Positions 46,043 through 54,379 of a DNA stretch of 64,000 nucleotides are shown in pieces. This stretch comes from Candidatus Eiseniibacteriota bacterium (GTDB taxonomy: Bacteria > Eisenbacteria > RBG-16-71-46 > CAIMUX01): assembly GCA_020633975.1 (NCBI GenBank), contig JACKCR010000002.1:2356001-2420000 (forward strand), given 5' to 3'. A program made the translations under genes and the position numbers. Every line of letters starts with the position of its first letter. Within the stretch, counting starts at the first letter, position 1. The notes under the pieces are model-generated. The model ran no database searches, had not been told where the DNA came from, and was given only the letters and a program-made list of their open reading frames with translations.

Positions 46043-46999
46043 TCAGATCGTGATCCAAGTGCCCGCGTCCCCACGAATCGCCGAGGCGAGGTGGGCGTCA
46101 TCGGTGATCAGAGCGCGTCCACCTCCACCTTCGATGAAGCGGCAAGCGGCGTCGATCTTTGGACCCATGCTTCCAGCGGGGAACTGACCGTCGGCCAGGT
46201 ACCGTCGAGCTTCCTTCACACTCATCATCGCGACCGCGGTCTCTTCTGGCGTTCCATAGTTGAGTTTCACTCGGTCGACACCTGTGAGGATGAAGAGCTC
46301 AGGTGCGTCGACGTTGAGCGCGATGATGGTGGAGGAGAGATCCTTGTCCACCACCGCTTCGACCCCTTTGAGTTCACCCGTGGTGGACCGAGCTACAGGA
46401 ATCCCGCCCCCGCCTCCACTGATCACGATCGAACCAGCCTCGAGAAGCATGGTCAGCTCGTGGCGTTCGACGATGCCGATCGGATCCGGAGACGGGACGA
46501 CGCGGCGCCAACCCCGGTTTGCGTCCTGCTTCACTTTCCAGCCTCGCCCCGACTCATACTTGCGTGCCTGCTCCTCCGTGTAGAACGGCCCCACGAACTT
46601 GGTCGGGTTCTTCATCGACGGATCGTTGGGATCGACTTCCACCATCATGAGGAGGCAGCAAACCCGGGGTTGGAGCCCGCGCGCACGCAGCTTGCTCCGG
46701 AGAACTCGTTCGATCATGTATCCGAGGCCGCCTTGAATGTCCGCGCCCATGACGTCTAGCGGAAGGTCAGGCGCCTCTCCCTTGGAGAGTTCCACTCGAA
46801 TCATCTGGTTCCCGATTTGAGGACCGTTCCCGTGCGTGACGACGATCTCGTACCCGGCGGCGACGAGTTCGATGACGCACTCCAGACTCTCTTCGAGGTT
46901 CCTATAGTCTTGCTCGACCGTTCCCTCTTGGCCGGAACGGGTGATCGAGTTTCCGCCCAGGGCGATTACCGCACGGCGACGATGAGGTGAGATCGGCAC
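46043..46999 (-). CDS. arcC: Carbamate kinase
   Basis: 318 residues, GTG start with GGAG 9 nt upstream. Amino-acid-kinase fold: RRAVIALGGNSI at the N-terminus, VTHGNGPQIGNQM near 55, PTKFVGPFY near 130, ISGGGGGIPV near 215, VVDKDLSSTIIALNVDAPELFILTGVD (family ATP-binding block) and GSMGPKIDAACRFIEGG at the C-terminus. It makes ATP from carbamoyl phosphate or runs backwards. No arginine deiminase or ornithine carbamoyltransferase is in the window, so its pathway is unclear; carbamoyl phosphate is also the donor for the carbamoyltransferase at 2052. Lies 98 bp upstream of the CRTAC1 gene. Confidence 0.95.
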   Translation of the reverse strand: MPISPHRRRAVIALGGNSITRSGQEGTVEQDYRNLEESLECVIELVAAGYEIVVTHGNGPQIGNQMIRVELSKGEAPDLPLDVMGADIQGGLGYMIERVLRSKLRARGLQPRVCCLLMMVEVDPNDPSMKNPTKFVGPFYTEEQARKYESGRGWKVKQDANRGWRRVVPSPDPIGIVERHELTMLLEAGSIVISGGGGGIPVARSTTGELKGVEAVVDKDLSSTIIALNVDAPELFILTGVDRVKLNYGTPEETAVAMMSVKEARRYLADGQFPAGSMGPKIDAACRFIEGGGGRALITDDAHLASAIRGDAGTWITI

Positions 47000-47039
47000 G
47001 GCTCAGGGCTCCTCGTGGCTTCGACCTGCTCCGGCCTAC

Positions 47040-47096
47040 GCCCCGCGGGCGTCCTTACGGATTCGAGGGACGAATCCTCCAGGACGCCCGTGGGGC
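47040..47096. repeat. Two-tier inverted repeat (large hairpin)
   Basis: A 16-bp outer stem (47040-47055 with 47081-47096, one G·U), 3/3 internal loop and a perfect 7-bp inner stem (GGATTCG 47059-47065 / CGAATCC 47071-47077, loop AGGGA). It lies 41 bp upstream of the arcC start. Same architecture as 15760-15814 but a different sequence. Could be a terminator, attenuator or structured leader. Confidence 0.7.
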
Positions 47097-47232
47097 TCAG
47101 GGGGTGTGGGTCGGGCCTTCTCGGATCGGTGGTCTAGGTTCGGTCGTCGAGTCTGTTCCTGTCGGCTCCGTGCCGGGCCTCCTCGCCTCGAGTGTTCGGG
47201 CGGCAGGCTCGAGGAGAGCGCGTTGGACCGAA

Positions 47233-47263
47233 GCGGGGCGCGGGGTGTTCACCCGCGCCCCGC
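47233..47263 (-). terminator. GC hairpin downstream of ABC exporter genes
   Basis: A perfect 12-bp stem (47233-47244 with 47252-47263, loop GTGTTCA). It lies about 80 bp after the ABC stop at 47340. No T-run; a GC-rich terminator is the simplest reading. The rest of 47000-47339 shows only the two-tier hairpin at 47040. Confidence 0.5.
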
Positions 47264-47339
47264 CGATTCGTACCGGTCGAGCCTACGTTACCGCGGGCAC
47301 GATGGCATAGAGTCTAACGCAATTCGCCGAGACCTCGCC

Positions 47340-49253
47340 CTAGGGCTGTTGGCCAGCCGCCAAGGCCCGTTCGGCATCCTCCCGGGTCGCTTGGTTCGTG
47401 TAGAGGTGATGATACCGGCCCTTGAGCGCCAAGAGTTCGCTATGCGTTCCGCGCTCGATGATCCTTCCGTGATCCAGCACCAGGATCTGGTCTGCATCGC
47501 GGATGGTCGAGAGTCGGTGCGCAATGACGAAGCTGATCCGCCCGGAGAGCAGCCGCTCGATTCCCTTCTGGATGAGGCGTTCGGTGGCCGTGTCGACCGA
47601 GGAGGTCGCCTCGTCCATGATGAACACCTGCGGATCCGCGAGGATCGCACGCGCCAAGGAAACGAGCTGCTTCTGTCCGGTGGAGAGGCGACTCCCGCCT
47701 TCCCCTACCTCGGTCTGGAAGCCATCGCGCAGTTCTCGAACGAACGAGTCCGCACCCACCTGACGCGCCGCCGCTTCCACCTCCGCGTCCGTCGCATCCA
47801 AACGGCCGTAGCGGATGTTCTCGGCGAGCGTCCCGCTGAACAGATGCGGTGTCTGGAGCACCACGCCGAAGTTGGATTGCCACCAATCCAGGCTCCGATC
47901 CCGATACTCGACCCCGTCGACCAGAATCTCGCCCGAGGTCGGCTCGTAGAACCTCGAAAGGAGGCTCACGACGGTGCTCTTGCCGCTTCCGGTCGATCCA
48001 ACGAGAGCTACCGTCTGCCCGCGCCGCACCCGGAAGGAGACCCGGTCCAAGACCGGCTCCGACGGGTTGTAGGCAAACGACACCTGCCGGAACTCGATCT
48101 CGTGGATCTCCTCCGCGTGGCCATCGGGCGCCGTTTCGAGCATCGCGGCGAGGTCCTCGTCCGCACCAAAGCGGTCTTCCAAAACCACGCCTGCGTTGGC
48201 GAGCTCCTCCTTCCGCGCGGCCAGAGACGCGCGCGCGATCTCGGAGTCGACGACCTCAGGCTCGGTGTCGAGCAACGTCTGGAGCCGCTCCGCAGAAGCC
48301 TGCGCGGCCTGGACCTGAGTAAACCTCGCCGCGAGTTCCTGAATCGGCATCGAGAACAGCGTGGCGTAGTTCATGAACGTGATCATCTCTCCGAGCGAGA
48401 GACCGCCCAGGCCCACCTTCACTCCACCCTGCCAGAGCGCGAGGCCAACACCGACACTCCCGAGCGACATCACCATCGGCAAGTAGATCGCCGACTGCAG
48501 CGCGTTCTGCACCGTGTGTCCGAACATGTCGGTCGACAGCACCTGGAACTCTTCGAGGTTCTTCTCCTCGCGCACGAGCGACTTCGTCGTTCGTACTCCC
48601 ATGATCCCCTCGTTGAAGCCCGCCGTGAGCTTCGAGTTCGCACGCCGAACCCGTCTCTGGCTGTCGATCAGCTTCCTCTGGAAGATCGTGCTCACCCACC
48701 CGAGCGGCGGAACGATCAGGAGCACGAAGAGGCCGAGCTTCCAATCGAGCATCAACATCGTCGCGGAGATGCCGACGACCAGAGCCGTCCCCCACACGAG
48801 ATCCAGAGTGGTCCACGGCAGGACGCTCGCGATCGTGCCGATGTCCGAGGTGAGCCTGGCCATGAGCCAACCGACCGGACGCTTGTCGTAGAAGGAGAAC
48901 GAGAGCTCTTGGAGCTTCCGGAACCCCTTCTTCCGCACGTCGTAGGCGAAGCCGGTCGAGATCCGGCCGGCCTGCTCGATGAAGAAGTACACGACGAACG
49001 CGAACAGCGTCGCGAGCGCGATGTAGATCCCGATCCAACGGAAGAGCTCCGTGCCCCCGCCGACCGTCGCATCGTCCACGATCCGCCCGGTCACCCAGGG
49101 CAGAGCGACGTCGACCAATGCAATGACGAGTCCGGAGATCGCCATCGCCCAGAGCGGACGACGATACGGACGCGCGTGCGAGAGGATCCGTCGCCACAAC
49201 TGAGTGTCGATCCGATCGGCTCTCGCGTCGTCTTCGAACCATTCTTGAGACAT
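47340..49253 (-). CDS. ABC exporter half-transporter, non-canonical signature subunit
   Basis: 637 residues: six transmembrane helices in residues 30-320 (LWAMAISGLVIALVDVALPW …), then an ATPase domain with Walker A GSTGSGKST, Q-loop LQTPHLFSG, signature LSTGQKQL (second Gly replaced by Thr) and Walker B FIMDEATSS with catalytic Glu. A linker of about 60 residues (QTLLDTEPEVVDSEI … DGHAEEIHEIEF) is longer than usual. It pairs with the upstream gene, which starts the transcript; the gap is 5 bp. Together they form a heterodimeric type IV exporter of lipids, peptides or drugs; the substrate is unknown. Confidence 0.94.
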   Translation of the reverse strand: MSQEWFEDDARADRIDTQLWRRILSHARPYRRPLWAMAISGLVIALVDVALPWVTGRIVDDATVGGGTELFRWIGIYIALATLFAFVVYFFIEQAGRISTGFAYDVRKKGFRKLQELSFSFYDKRPVGWLMARLTSDIGTIASVLPWTTLDLVWGTALVVGISATMLMLDWKLGLFVLLIVPPLGWVSTIFQRKLIDSQRRVRRANSKLTAGFNEGIMGVRTTKSLVREEKNLEEFQVLSTDMFGHTVQNALQSAIYLPMVMSLGSVGVGLALWQGGVKVGLGGLSLGEMITFMNYATLFSMPIQELAARFTQVQAAQASAERLQTLLDTEPEVVDSEIARASLAARKEELANAGVVLEDRFGADEDLAAMLETAPDGHAEEIHEIEFRQVSFAYNPSEPVLDRVSFRVRRGQTVALVGSTGSGKSTVVSLLSRFYEPTSGEILVDGVEYRDRSLDWWQSNFGVVLQTPHLFSGTLAENIRYGRLDATDAEVEAAARQVGADSFVRELRDGFQTEVGEGGSRLSTGQKQLVSLARAILADPQVFIMDEATSSVDTATERLIQKGIERLLSGRISFVIAHRLSTIRDADQILVLDHGRIIERGTHSELLALKGRYHHLYTNQATREDAERALAAGQQP

Positions 49254-49258
49254 TTGCC

Positions 49259-51085
49259 TTACCTCTGCGTCGTCGCGAGCTCCTCGAGATCCTTCTCGAG
49301 GTCGTCCTCGAGCGAAGTCTGGATCTCCCAGAGTCGCCTGTAGAGTCCGTCTTGGCGGGATAGCTCCGTGTGCTTCCCGCTCTGGACGATTTCACCTTTC
49401 TCGATCACGAGAATCCGATCTGCGTGCATCAGGGTGGAGAGGCGGTGCGCGATGACGATCGTCGTCTCCCGACCTCTCCGGCGCCGGAGCGCTTCCAGGA
49501 TCATCTCTTCCGTGTCCGTGTCGACAGCACTCAGCGCATCGTCGAGGACGAGTACCGCCGGCCGGTCGAGGAGAGCGCGGGCCAGCGCAACTCGTTGCCG
49601 TTGTCCCCCGGAGAGAGTGACGCCCCGTTCTCCAACCAAGGTGTCGTACCCCTCGTCGAACTCCGCGATGGAGTCGTGGAGGCACGCATCACGTGCCGCC
49701 GCTTCCACCTCGGTGTCCTCGGCAGACCACCGTCCGAGCCGGATGTTCTCCCGCAGCGACTTGGAGTAGAGGAACGGCTCCTGGAGCACAGCGGCCACCT
49801 GCTCGCGCACTCGCTTCCGCGAAAGCGTCGAGAGATCGGCCCCGTCGAGCAGGATCCGGCCGTCGTCCGGGTCATAGAGACGGAGCAGCAACTGGATCAG
49901 CGTCGACTTCCCTGCACCCGAAGGACCGAGCAGAGCGAGTGTCTGGCCCGGTGTTGCCTCGAACGACACTCCCCTCACCACCGGCGCGTCTTCGTGCGCG
50001 AAGCACACGTTCTCGAACACGACGTGTCCGCGCTTCGACTCGAGCGTCTGGGGCGCCTCGGGTTCGGCTTCCCTCTCCGCCTGCAGGATCTCGCCGATCC
50101 GCCCGATCGCGACCGTGGCCTTGCCGAGCTCGGTGAGGATCCGGCCCAACATCCGGACCGGCCAGAGGAAGAGATTCACTGCGGCGAGGAAGAAGTAGAA
50201 CGTCCCCGCTGGAAGCGACCCATCCGCCATCCAATGTGCGCCGAACCCGATCACGAGCGCGAGCTGCGTCATGCACAGGAAGTCCGACGTCGACCAGAAC
50301 CGGGACAGAAGCCGGAAGAGGTCGCGATCGAGCTCCTTGTGGGCCCGATTCTTCGCCTCGAACTTGGCTTCCTCGTGCTCCTGACGATGAAACGCCCGGA
50401 CCACCCGGATCCCGGTCAGGTTCTCCTGGAGCGTCGCGGTCATCGCGCCCTCGGCCTCGTCCACTTCCTGGAACTTGCTCTTCACGCGGCGGAAGAACAG
50501 AGCCGAGAAGAGGACGATCGGGACGAGAAGCAACACCGAGACCCCGGTCATCCGCGCGTCGAGCGAGAGCATGAGCGGAATCGGCAACAGCATCAGGAAG
50601 ATCGCCCTGCCGATCTCCACGACCTGTCCCGAGAGGAAGCTCCGCAGAGTCTCCACGTCCGAGGTGCACCGCTGCACGAGATCGCCCGTCTCGGACTGAT
50701 CGTGGAACCTCACGGGAAGGTGCTGGAGCTGGTCATAGAGCCGATCCCGCACGCTCCTCGCGATCTCTTGGCTCGCGATAGCCGACCAACGACCCTTGAG
50801 GTAGATGAAGACCGCCGCGCAGAGAGTGAGCACGACTACGGCGATGGCCGGTGCCCACAGCATCTCGCTGAGGTTCTCCCGTCCACCCGACCAGCGCACG
50901 ACCGCCTCGACCCAAGGAGCCGAGTCCGTCCCGTCGGGAAGAAGGGCCCCGTCGATCACGGCCTGAGGCACGAGCGGAACGAGGTATTGAAAGCACGAGC
51001 CCACGAGGAGGGCCGCGAGTGCGAGGACGTACAGGGTGCGATGACCCTCCATCTCCCGCCAGAGCATCCGATACTTGGAGTCCAT
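49259..51085 (-). CDS. ABC exporter half-transporter, Walker-B Asp subunit
   Basis: 608 residues, six transmembrane helices in the first 320 and an ATPase with Walker A GPSGAGKST, Q-loop LQEPFLYSK, canonical signature LSGGQRQRVALARALL and Walker B VLVLDDALSAVD, where the catalytic Glu is Asp. In known heterodimeric exporters this Asp subunit combines with the partner's altered signature to form the degenerate site; here that partner is the next gene, whose signature is LSTGQ. So one composite site is degenerate and the other canonical. Residues PVRFHDQSETGDLVQR form a coupling region. ATG 51085 is used. Confidence 0.94.
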   Translation of the reverse strand: MDSKYRMLWREMEGHRTLYVLALAALLVGSCFQYLVPLVPQAVIDGALLPDGTDSAPWVEAVVRWSGGRENLSEMLWAPAIAVVVLTLCAAVFIYLKGRWSAIASQEIARSVRDRLYDQLQHLPVRFHDQSETGDLVQRCTSDVETLRSFLSGQVVEIGRAIFLMLLPIPLMLSLDARMTGVSVLLLVPIVLFSALFFRRVKSKFQEVDEAEGAMTATLQENLTGIRVVRAFHRQEHEEAKFEAKNRAHKELDRDLFRLLSRFWSTSDFLCMTQLALVIGFGAHWMADGSLPAGTFYFFLAAVNLFLWPVRMLGRILTELGKATVAIGRIGEILQAEREAEPEAPQTLESKRGHVVFENVCFAHEDAPVVRGVSFEATPGQTLALLGPSGAGKSTLIQLLLRLYDPDDGRILLDGADLSTLSRKRVREQVAAVLQEPFLYSKSLRENIRLGRWSAEDTEVEAAARDACLHDSIAEFDEGYDTLVGERGVTLSGGQRQRVALARALLDRPAVLVLDDALSAVDTDTEEMILEALRRRRGRETTIVIAHRLSTLMHADRILVIEKGEIVQSGKHTELSRQDGLYRRLWEIQTSLEDDLEKDLEELATTQR

Positions 51086-51164
51086 GGTTCCCTCTCAAAA
51101 GGTTTCGGGTTTCGGGCTTGGTTGGGCCCGGCGACGAGAGGGAGATTTCGGCTAGAAACAGAAA

Positions 51165-51187
51165 ACCCGCTCGTGCCGGGAGCGGGT
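51165..51187 (-). terminator. Intrinsic terminator after the 21-codon reading frame
   Basis: On the minus strand an 8-bp stem (ACCCGCTC / GAGCGGGT, loop CCGGCAC) runs straight into GTTTTCTGTTTC. It ends a transcript coming from the right, 30 bp after the small frame's stop at 51218 and 80 bp before the ABC gene start. Confidence 0.75.
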
Positions 51188-51217
51188 CGATGGAAGGAAG
51201 GTTGTTCAACCTAGAAC

Positions 51218-51283
51218 CTAAGCGCCCGCTGCCTCCTGCGGCTTCCACACCGCGATGTAGTTTGGAAGGAGCTGGCTGTGCAT
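51218..51283 (-). CDS. Candidate 21-residue peptide gene
   Basis: Minus strand: ATG at 51283, with GGAGG 8 nt upstream, encodes 21 residues (MHSQLLPNYIAVWKPQEAAG, then A) and TAG at 51218. It is followed by an intrinsic terminator. The frame is open further upstream but without a good start. The peptide has a mixed hydrophobic/aromatic N-terminal part and an Ala/Gly tail; it resembles no family I know. Possibilities: a small protein, a leader peptide or part of a noncoding RNA whose reading frame is fortuitous. A 9-bp inverted repeat lies upstream (51346-51377). The exporter genes downstream suggest, but do not show, a secreted peptide. Confidence 0.4.
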   Translation of the reverse strand: MHSQLLPNYIAVWKPQEAAGA

Positions 51284-51345
51284 CAAACGTTCCTCCGAGC
51301 AGAACCCTTGGGTCTCTAGGTCCGATGGAGAATAGCTCAGCGGCC

Positions 51346-51377
51346 ATGTCCCGCCAAACTCTTTTTTCGCGGGACAT
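51346..51377. repeat. Inverted repeat upstream of kinase and small frame
   Basis: Perfect 9-bp arms, ATGTCCCGC (51346-51354) and GCGGGACAT (51369-51377), loop of 14 bp including T6. It lies 42 bp upstream of the kinase start. On the plus strand the T-run is in the loop, so it is not a normal terminator; a regulator site or RNA stem is possible. The remainder of 51086-51419 shows no other gene. Confidence 0.55.
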
Positions 51378-51419
51378 CTCCACCACCGCCCCTGCACGCG
51401 ATCGTTCCGAACCGATAAG

Positions 51420-54305
51420 ATGAACGGCATGTTGTGTCCGAGTTGCGGAATCGAGGTGAATGGCAGCGCACGCTTCTGTCCGCAGTGTGGGAATGCGCTC
51501 GCACTCGACCTGGACTCCCCCACCGAACTCACCGGCCCGGCAGAGCCAACGGCACCCGTCACGCCGACTTCGCCTCCGACGAGCCCGACGCCCACGTCAC
51601 CGTCTGGATCTTCAACGCCATCTGGGTCACCGCTCCCGTCTGGGCCTCTCCCGCCGGGATCGCCGAGCAACCCGTCCCGTTCGTCCTCACCCTCCCGACT
51701 CGGAAGGATCGCCTCCGATCCGTCGAACACAGGGCGGTTCGCCTTCGGTGAGGTGGTGGCCGATCGGTACCGGATCCTCGGCCGGATCGGTGGAGGCGGA
51801 ATGGGAGACGTCTACCGGGCCGACGACCTCAAGCTCGGCCAGGCCGTCGCGCTCAAGTTCCTGCCCGAGAGCCTGGCCCTGGACCCAGACCGCCTCGAGA
51901 GACTGTTTGCAGAGGTCCGACTGGCCCGTCAGGTGTCGCATCGGAATGTCTGCCGCGTGTACGACATCGTCGAGCACGGCTCCGAGGCGTTCCTCTCGAT
52001 GGAGTTCATCGACGGCGAGGACCTAGCCTCGTTGCTACGGCGGGCCGGGCGGCTGGGCCCAGAGAAGGCGACGGAGATCGCGAGGCAGATCTGCGCCGGT
52101 CTCCAGGCTGCACACGAGAAGGGGATCCTCCACCGCGACCTCAAGCCCGCCAACATCCTGATCGACTCCGAGGGCGTCCCGCACATCGCGGACTTCGGCC
52201 TCGCAGGGGTCGGCGAAGAGATCGCAGGCCAAGAGATCCGTGCCGGCACGCCCAGCTACATGGCGCCGGAACAGGTGGCGGGCCGGGGCGTCACGATCCA
52301 GAGCGATCTCTACGCACTGGGTCTCCTGCTCTACGAGATGTACACGGGGAAGCGGGCGCTGGGAGGAAAGTCGATCCGGGAGCTCGAGGAGAGACGCTCC
52401 CAGCTCTTCACGCAAACGTCGACGGAGTTCTCGACGCTCGACCCGATGATCGAGCGTGCAATCACCCGCTGCCTCGAGCTGGATCCGACGATGCGGCCGA
52501 ACAGCGCCCTCGCGGTAGCCGCGTCGCTCCCGGGCGGTGACCCGTTGGCCGCGGCTCTTGCGGCCGGCGAGCTTCCGTCCCCCGAGATGATCGCAGCGTC
52601 CGGTTCGGCCGGAACCCTGGCACTCCCGATCGGCCTCGGGGCACTTCTGGCCATCCTCGTCGGAATGACCTTGCAGCTGAAGCTAGCGCCGCACACGTTC
52701 GTCCACGAGATCGTCGGTCTTCCCAAGGCCGTCCCCGTTCTGGCCGAACGGAGCGCGACTCTGCGTCGCGAGTTCGGCTACCCCGACTCGCTCGTCGCCG
52801 ATCAGGCCATGGGCTGGCTCTCCCGTCGATCCCCGATCGACTACGAGGAGTTCCTCGACCCGGAGCATCCGAGCTGGGACTCCCTTTCTACCGGCCAGCC
52901 CTCGCCGATCACGTTCTGGTACCGCGAAGCACCGTCGTACCTCATCCCATCGAACTTGGTCGGCGCGGTTGGACCGATCGATCCTCCCCTGACGACGCCG
53001 AACATGGTGTCCATCTACCTCAGCCCACGGGGCGACCTTCGCGGCTTTCACGCCGTGCCGAGCGCGACATTCGGAGTGCCGGACTCCCTGCCCTTCGACT
53101 CGGAATCGCTGAGCGCAACGAATGCAGGAGTGGATTCGCTGGAGAACGAGGCTGCACCAACGACCTCGAAGAGACTCGACGTGGCGAGAGTCTTCGGCGA
53201 AGCCGAGCTGGACATGGCGGACTTCGAGCCGGTGCCGCGGGACTGGACGCCACCTCACTTCGCGGACGAGCTGTACACGTTCCGAGGCCGGTACCGAGAT
53301 CGTCCCTCGTTCCCGATCAACGTGCGGATCGCCGGGCTCGAGGGCAGACTGGTCTGGCTGGACATCGTGGAGCCCTGGGAACAAGGCGAAGGGCGTGTGT
53401 CGCCCGGCCGCCGCGCGGGGAAGGTGAGCCAGGGCATTCTCCAAGGAATGGTCATCTTCCTCATCTTTTCCGCCGCGCTCCTCGCTCGACAGAACGTGCG
53501 ATCGGGGCTCGGCGACCGCCGCGGCGCCGCGAGGCTCGCGACCTTCGCGACGATCGCCATGGCCGGTTCGCTCATCGTTTCTGCGAATCACGTCCCGATC
53601 TTCCAGCCCGAATGGAACATGATCAACGTGACCGTCGGCATCGGCTTGGTCTTGGGAGGCCTCACGTGGATGATCTACGTTGCGCTGGAACCGTTCGCCC
53701 GTCGAATCTGGCCGGAGACCCTGATCTCGTGGTCGAGGTTGCTCCAAGGTCGTCTCAACGATCCTCGCGTCGGTCGTGATCTCCTCCTCGGGATCGCGGC
53801 AGGCACATCGATCTCGGTTGCCCGACCGCTTCTCGTCTCCTACCTGCCGACACTCGGGCAGCACGCGATTGCACCGATCGTCCCCCAGGTAGAGATCCTC
53901 GACGGGTTTCTGGCCTACGTCTCGGCCATGATGACCATTCCGCTCAACTCCATCTGGATTCCGATGGCGATCCTCCTCCTGGCGATCGGAATCCGGAGCT
54001 TGGTGCGGAATCAAAAGCTCGCGATCGCGCTGCACGGGCTCTTCTTCTTCATCATCTTCGCGCTGGGTTCGAAGAGCTTGATTGCGGTGGCCGCGATCGG
54101 CATCGGAGTCGCGATCTTCATGGTGGTTCTCTTCCGGCTGGGGCTGCTCGCGGTGATGGTTCTCTATCTGACCATCGAGCTGTACGGCCAGCTCCCGATT
54201 CCATCGAATCTCGGTGCGTGGTACGCCTGGCCGTCGGTCGTCACTCTGCTCGGGCTCTTCGCGCTCGCGCTCCACGGGTTCCGGCTTTCCAGACGCCACA
54301 CCTAG
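51420..54305 (+). CDS. Membrane Ser/Thr protein kinase with N-terminal zinc ribbon and polytopic C-terminus
   Basis: 961 residues. C6, C9, C20 and C23 form a zinc ribbon (CPSCG … CPQCG); residues 31-100 are a Pro/Ser/Thr-rich linker. The Hanks-type kinase spans about 117-375: glycine loop GRIGGGGMGDVY, VAL-K, HRDLKPAN at 238-245, DFG 258-260, APE 282-284, all intact. A first transmembrane helix (about 395-420) leads to an extracytoplasmic region of about 240 residues, followed by eight or so hydrophobic helices to the end. The outer region may sense a ligand; the membrane part may be a transporter-like sensor. Start may be ATG 51420 or 51429. Transcribed alone, divergent from the small frame. 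Confidence 0.92.
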   Translation: MNGMLCPSCGIEVNGSARFCPQCGNALALDLDSPTELTGPAEPTAPVTPTSPPTSPTPTSPSGSSTPSGSPLPSGPLPPGSPSNPSRSSSPSRLGRIASDPSNTGRFAFGEVVADRYRILGRIGGGGMGDVYRADDLKLGQAVALKFLPESLALDPDRLERLFAEVRLARQVSHRNVCRVYDIVEHGSEAFLSMEFIDGEDLASLLRRAGRLGPEKATEIARQICAGLQAAHEKGILHRDLKPANILIDSEGVPHIADFGLAGVGEEIAGQEIRAGTPSYMAPEQVAGRGVTIQSDLYALGLLLYEMYTGKRALGGKSIRELEERRSQLFTQTSTEFSTLDPMIERAITRCLELDPTMRPNSALAVAASLPGGDPLAAALAAGELPSPEMIAASGSAGTLALPIGLGALLAILVGMTLQLKLAPHTFVHEIVGLPKAVPVLAERSATLRREFGYPDSLVADQAMGWLSRRSPIDYEEFLDPEHPSWDSLSTGQPSPITFWYREAPSYLIPSNLVGAVGPIDPPLTTPNMVSIYLSPRGDLRGFHAVPSATFGVPDSLPFDSESLSATNAGVDSLENEAAPTTSKRLDVARVFGEAELDMADFEPVPRDWTPPHFADELYTFRGRYRDRPSFPINVRIAGLEGRLVWLDIVEPWEQGEGRVSPGRRAGKVSQGILQGMVIFLIFSAALLARQNVRSGLGDRRGAARLATFATIAMAGSLIVSANHVPIFQPEWNMINVTVGIGLVLGGLTWMIYVALEPFARRIWPETLISWSRLLQGRLNDPRVGRDLLLGIAAGTSISVARPLLVSYLPTLGQHAIAPIVPQVEILDGFLAYVSAMMTIPLNSIWIPMAILLLAIGIRSLVRNQKLAIALHGLFFFIIFALGSKSLIAVAAIGIGVAIFMVVLFRLGLLAVMVLYLTIELYGQLPIPSNLGAWYAWPSVVTLLGLFALALHGFRLSRRHT

Positions 54306-54379
54306 TCACGTCTCGCGCGTTCGCCCACGAAGCGCACCGACGTCCCGAGGACTCGTGTCGGATCGACTGTCCACTGAGC

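Noticed and set aside
50733-51386. Minus-strand open frame from the ABC gene to upstream of the kinase
   Set aside because: It overlaps the ABC transporter gene in another frame and lacks a convincing start or homology-like motifs.
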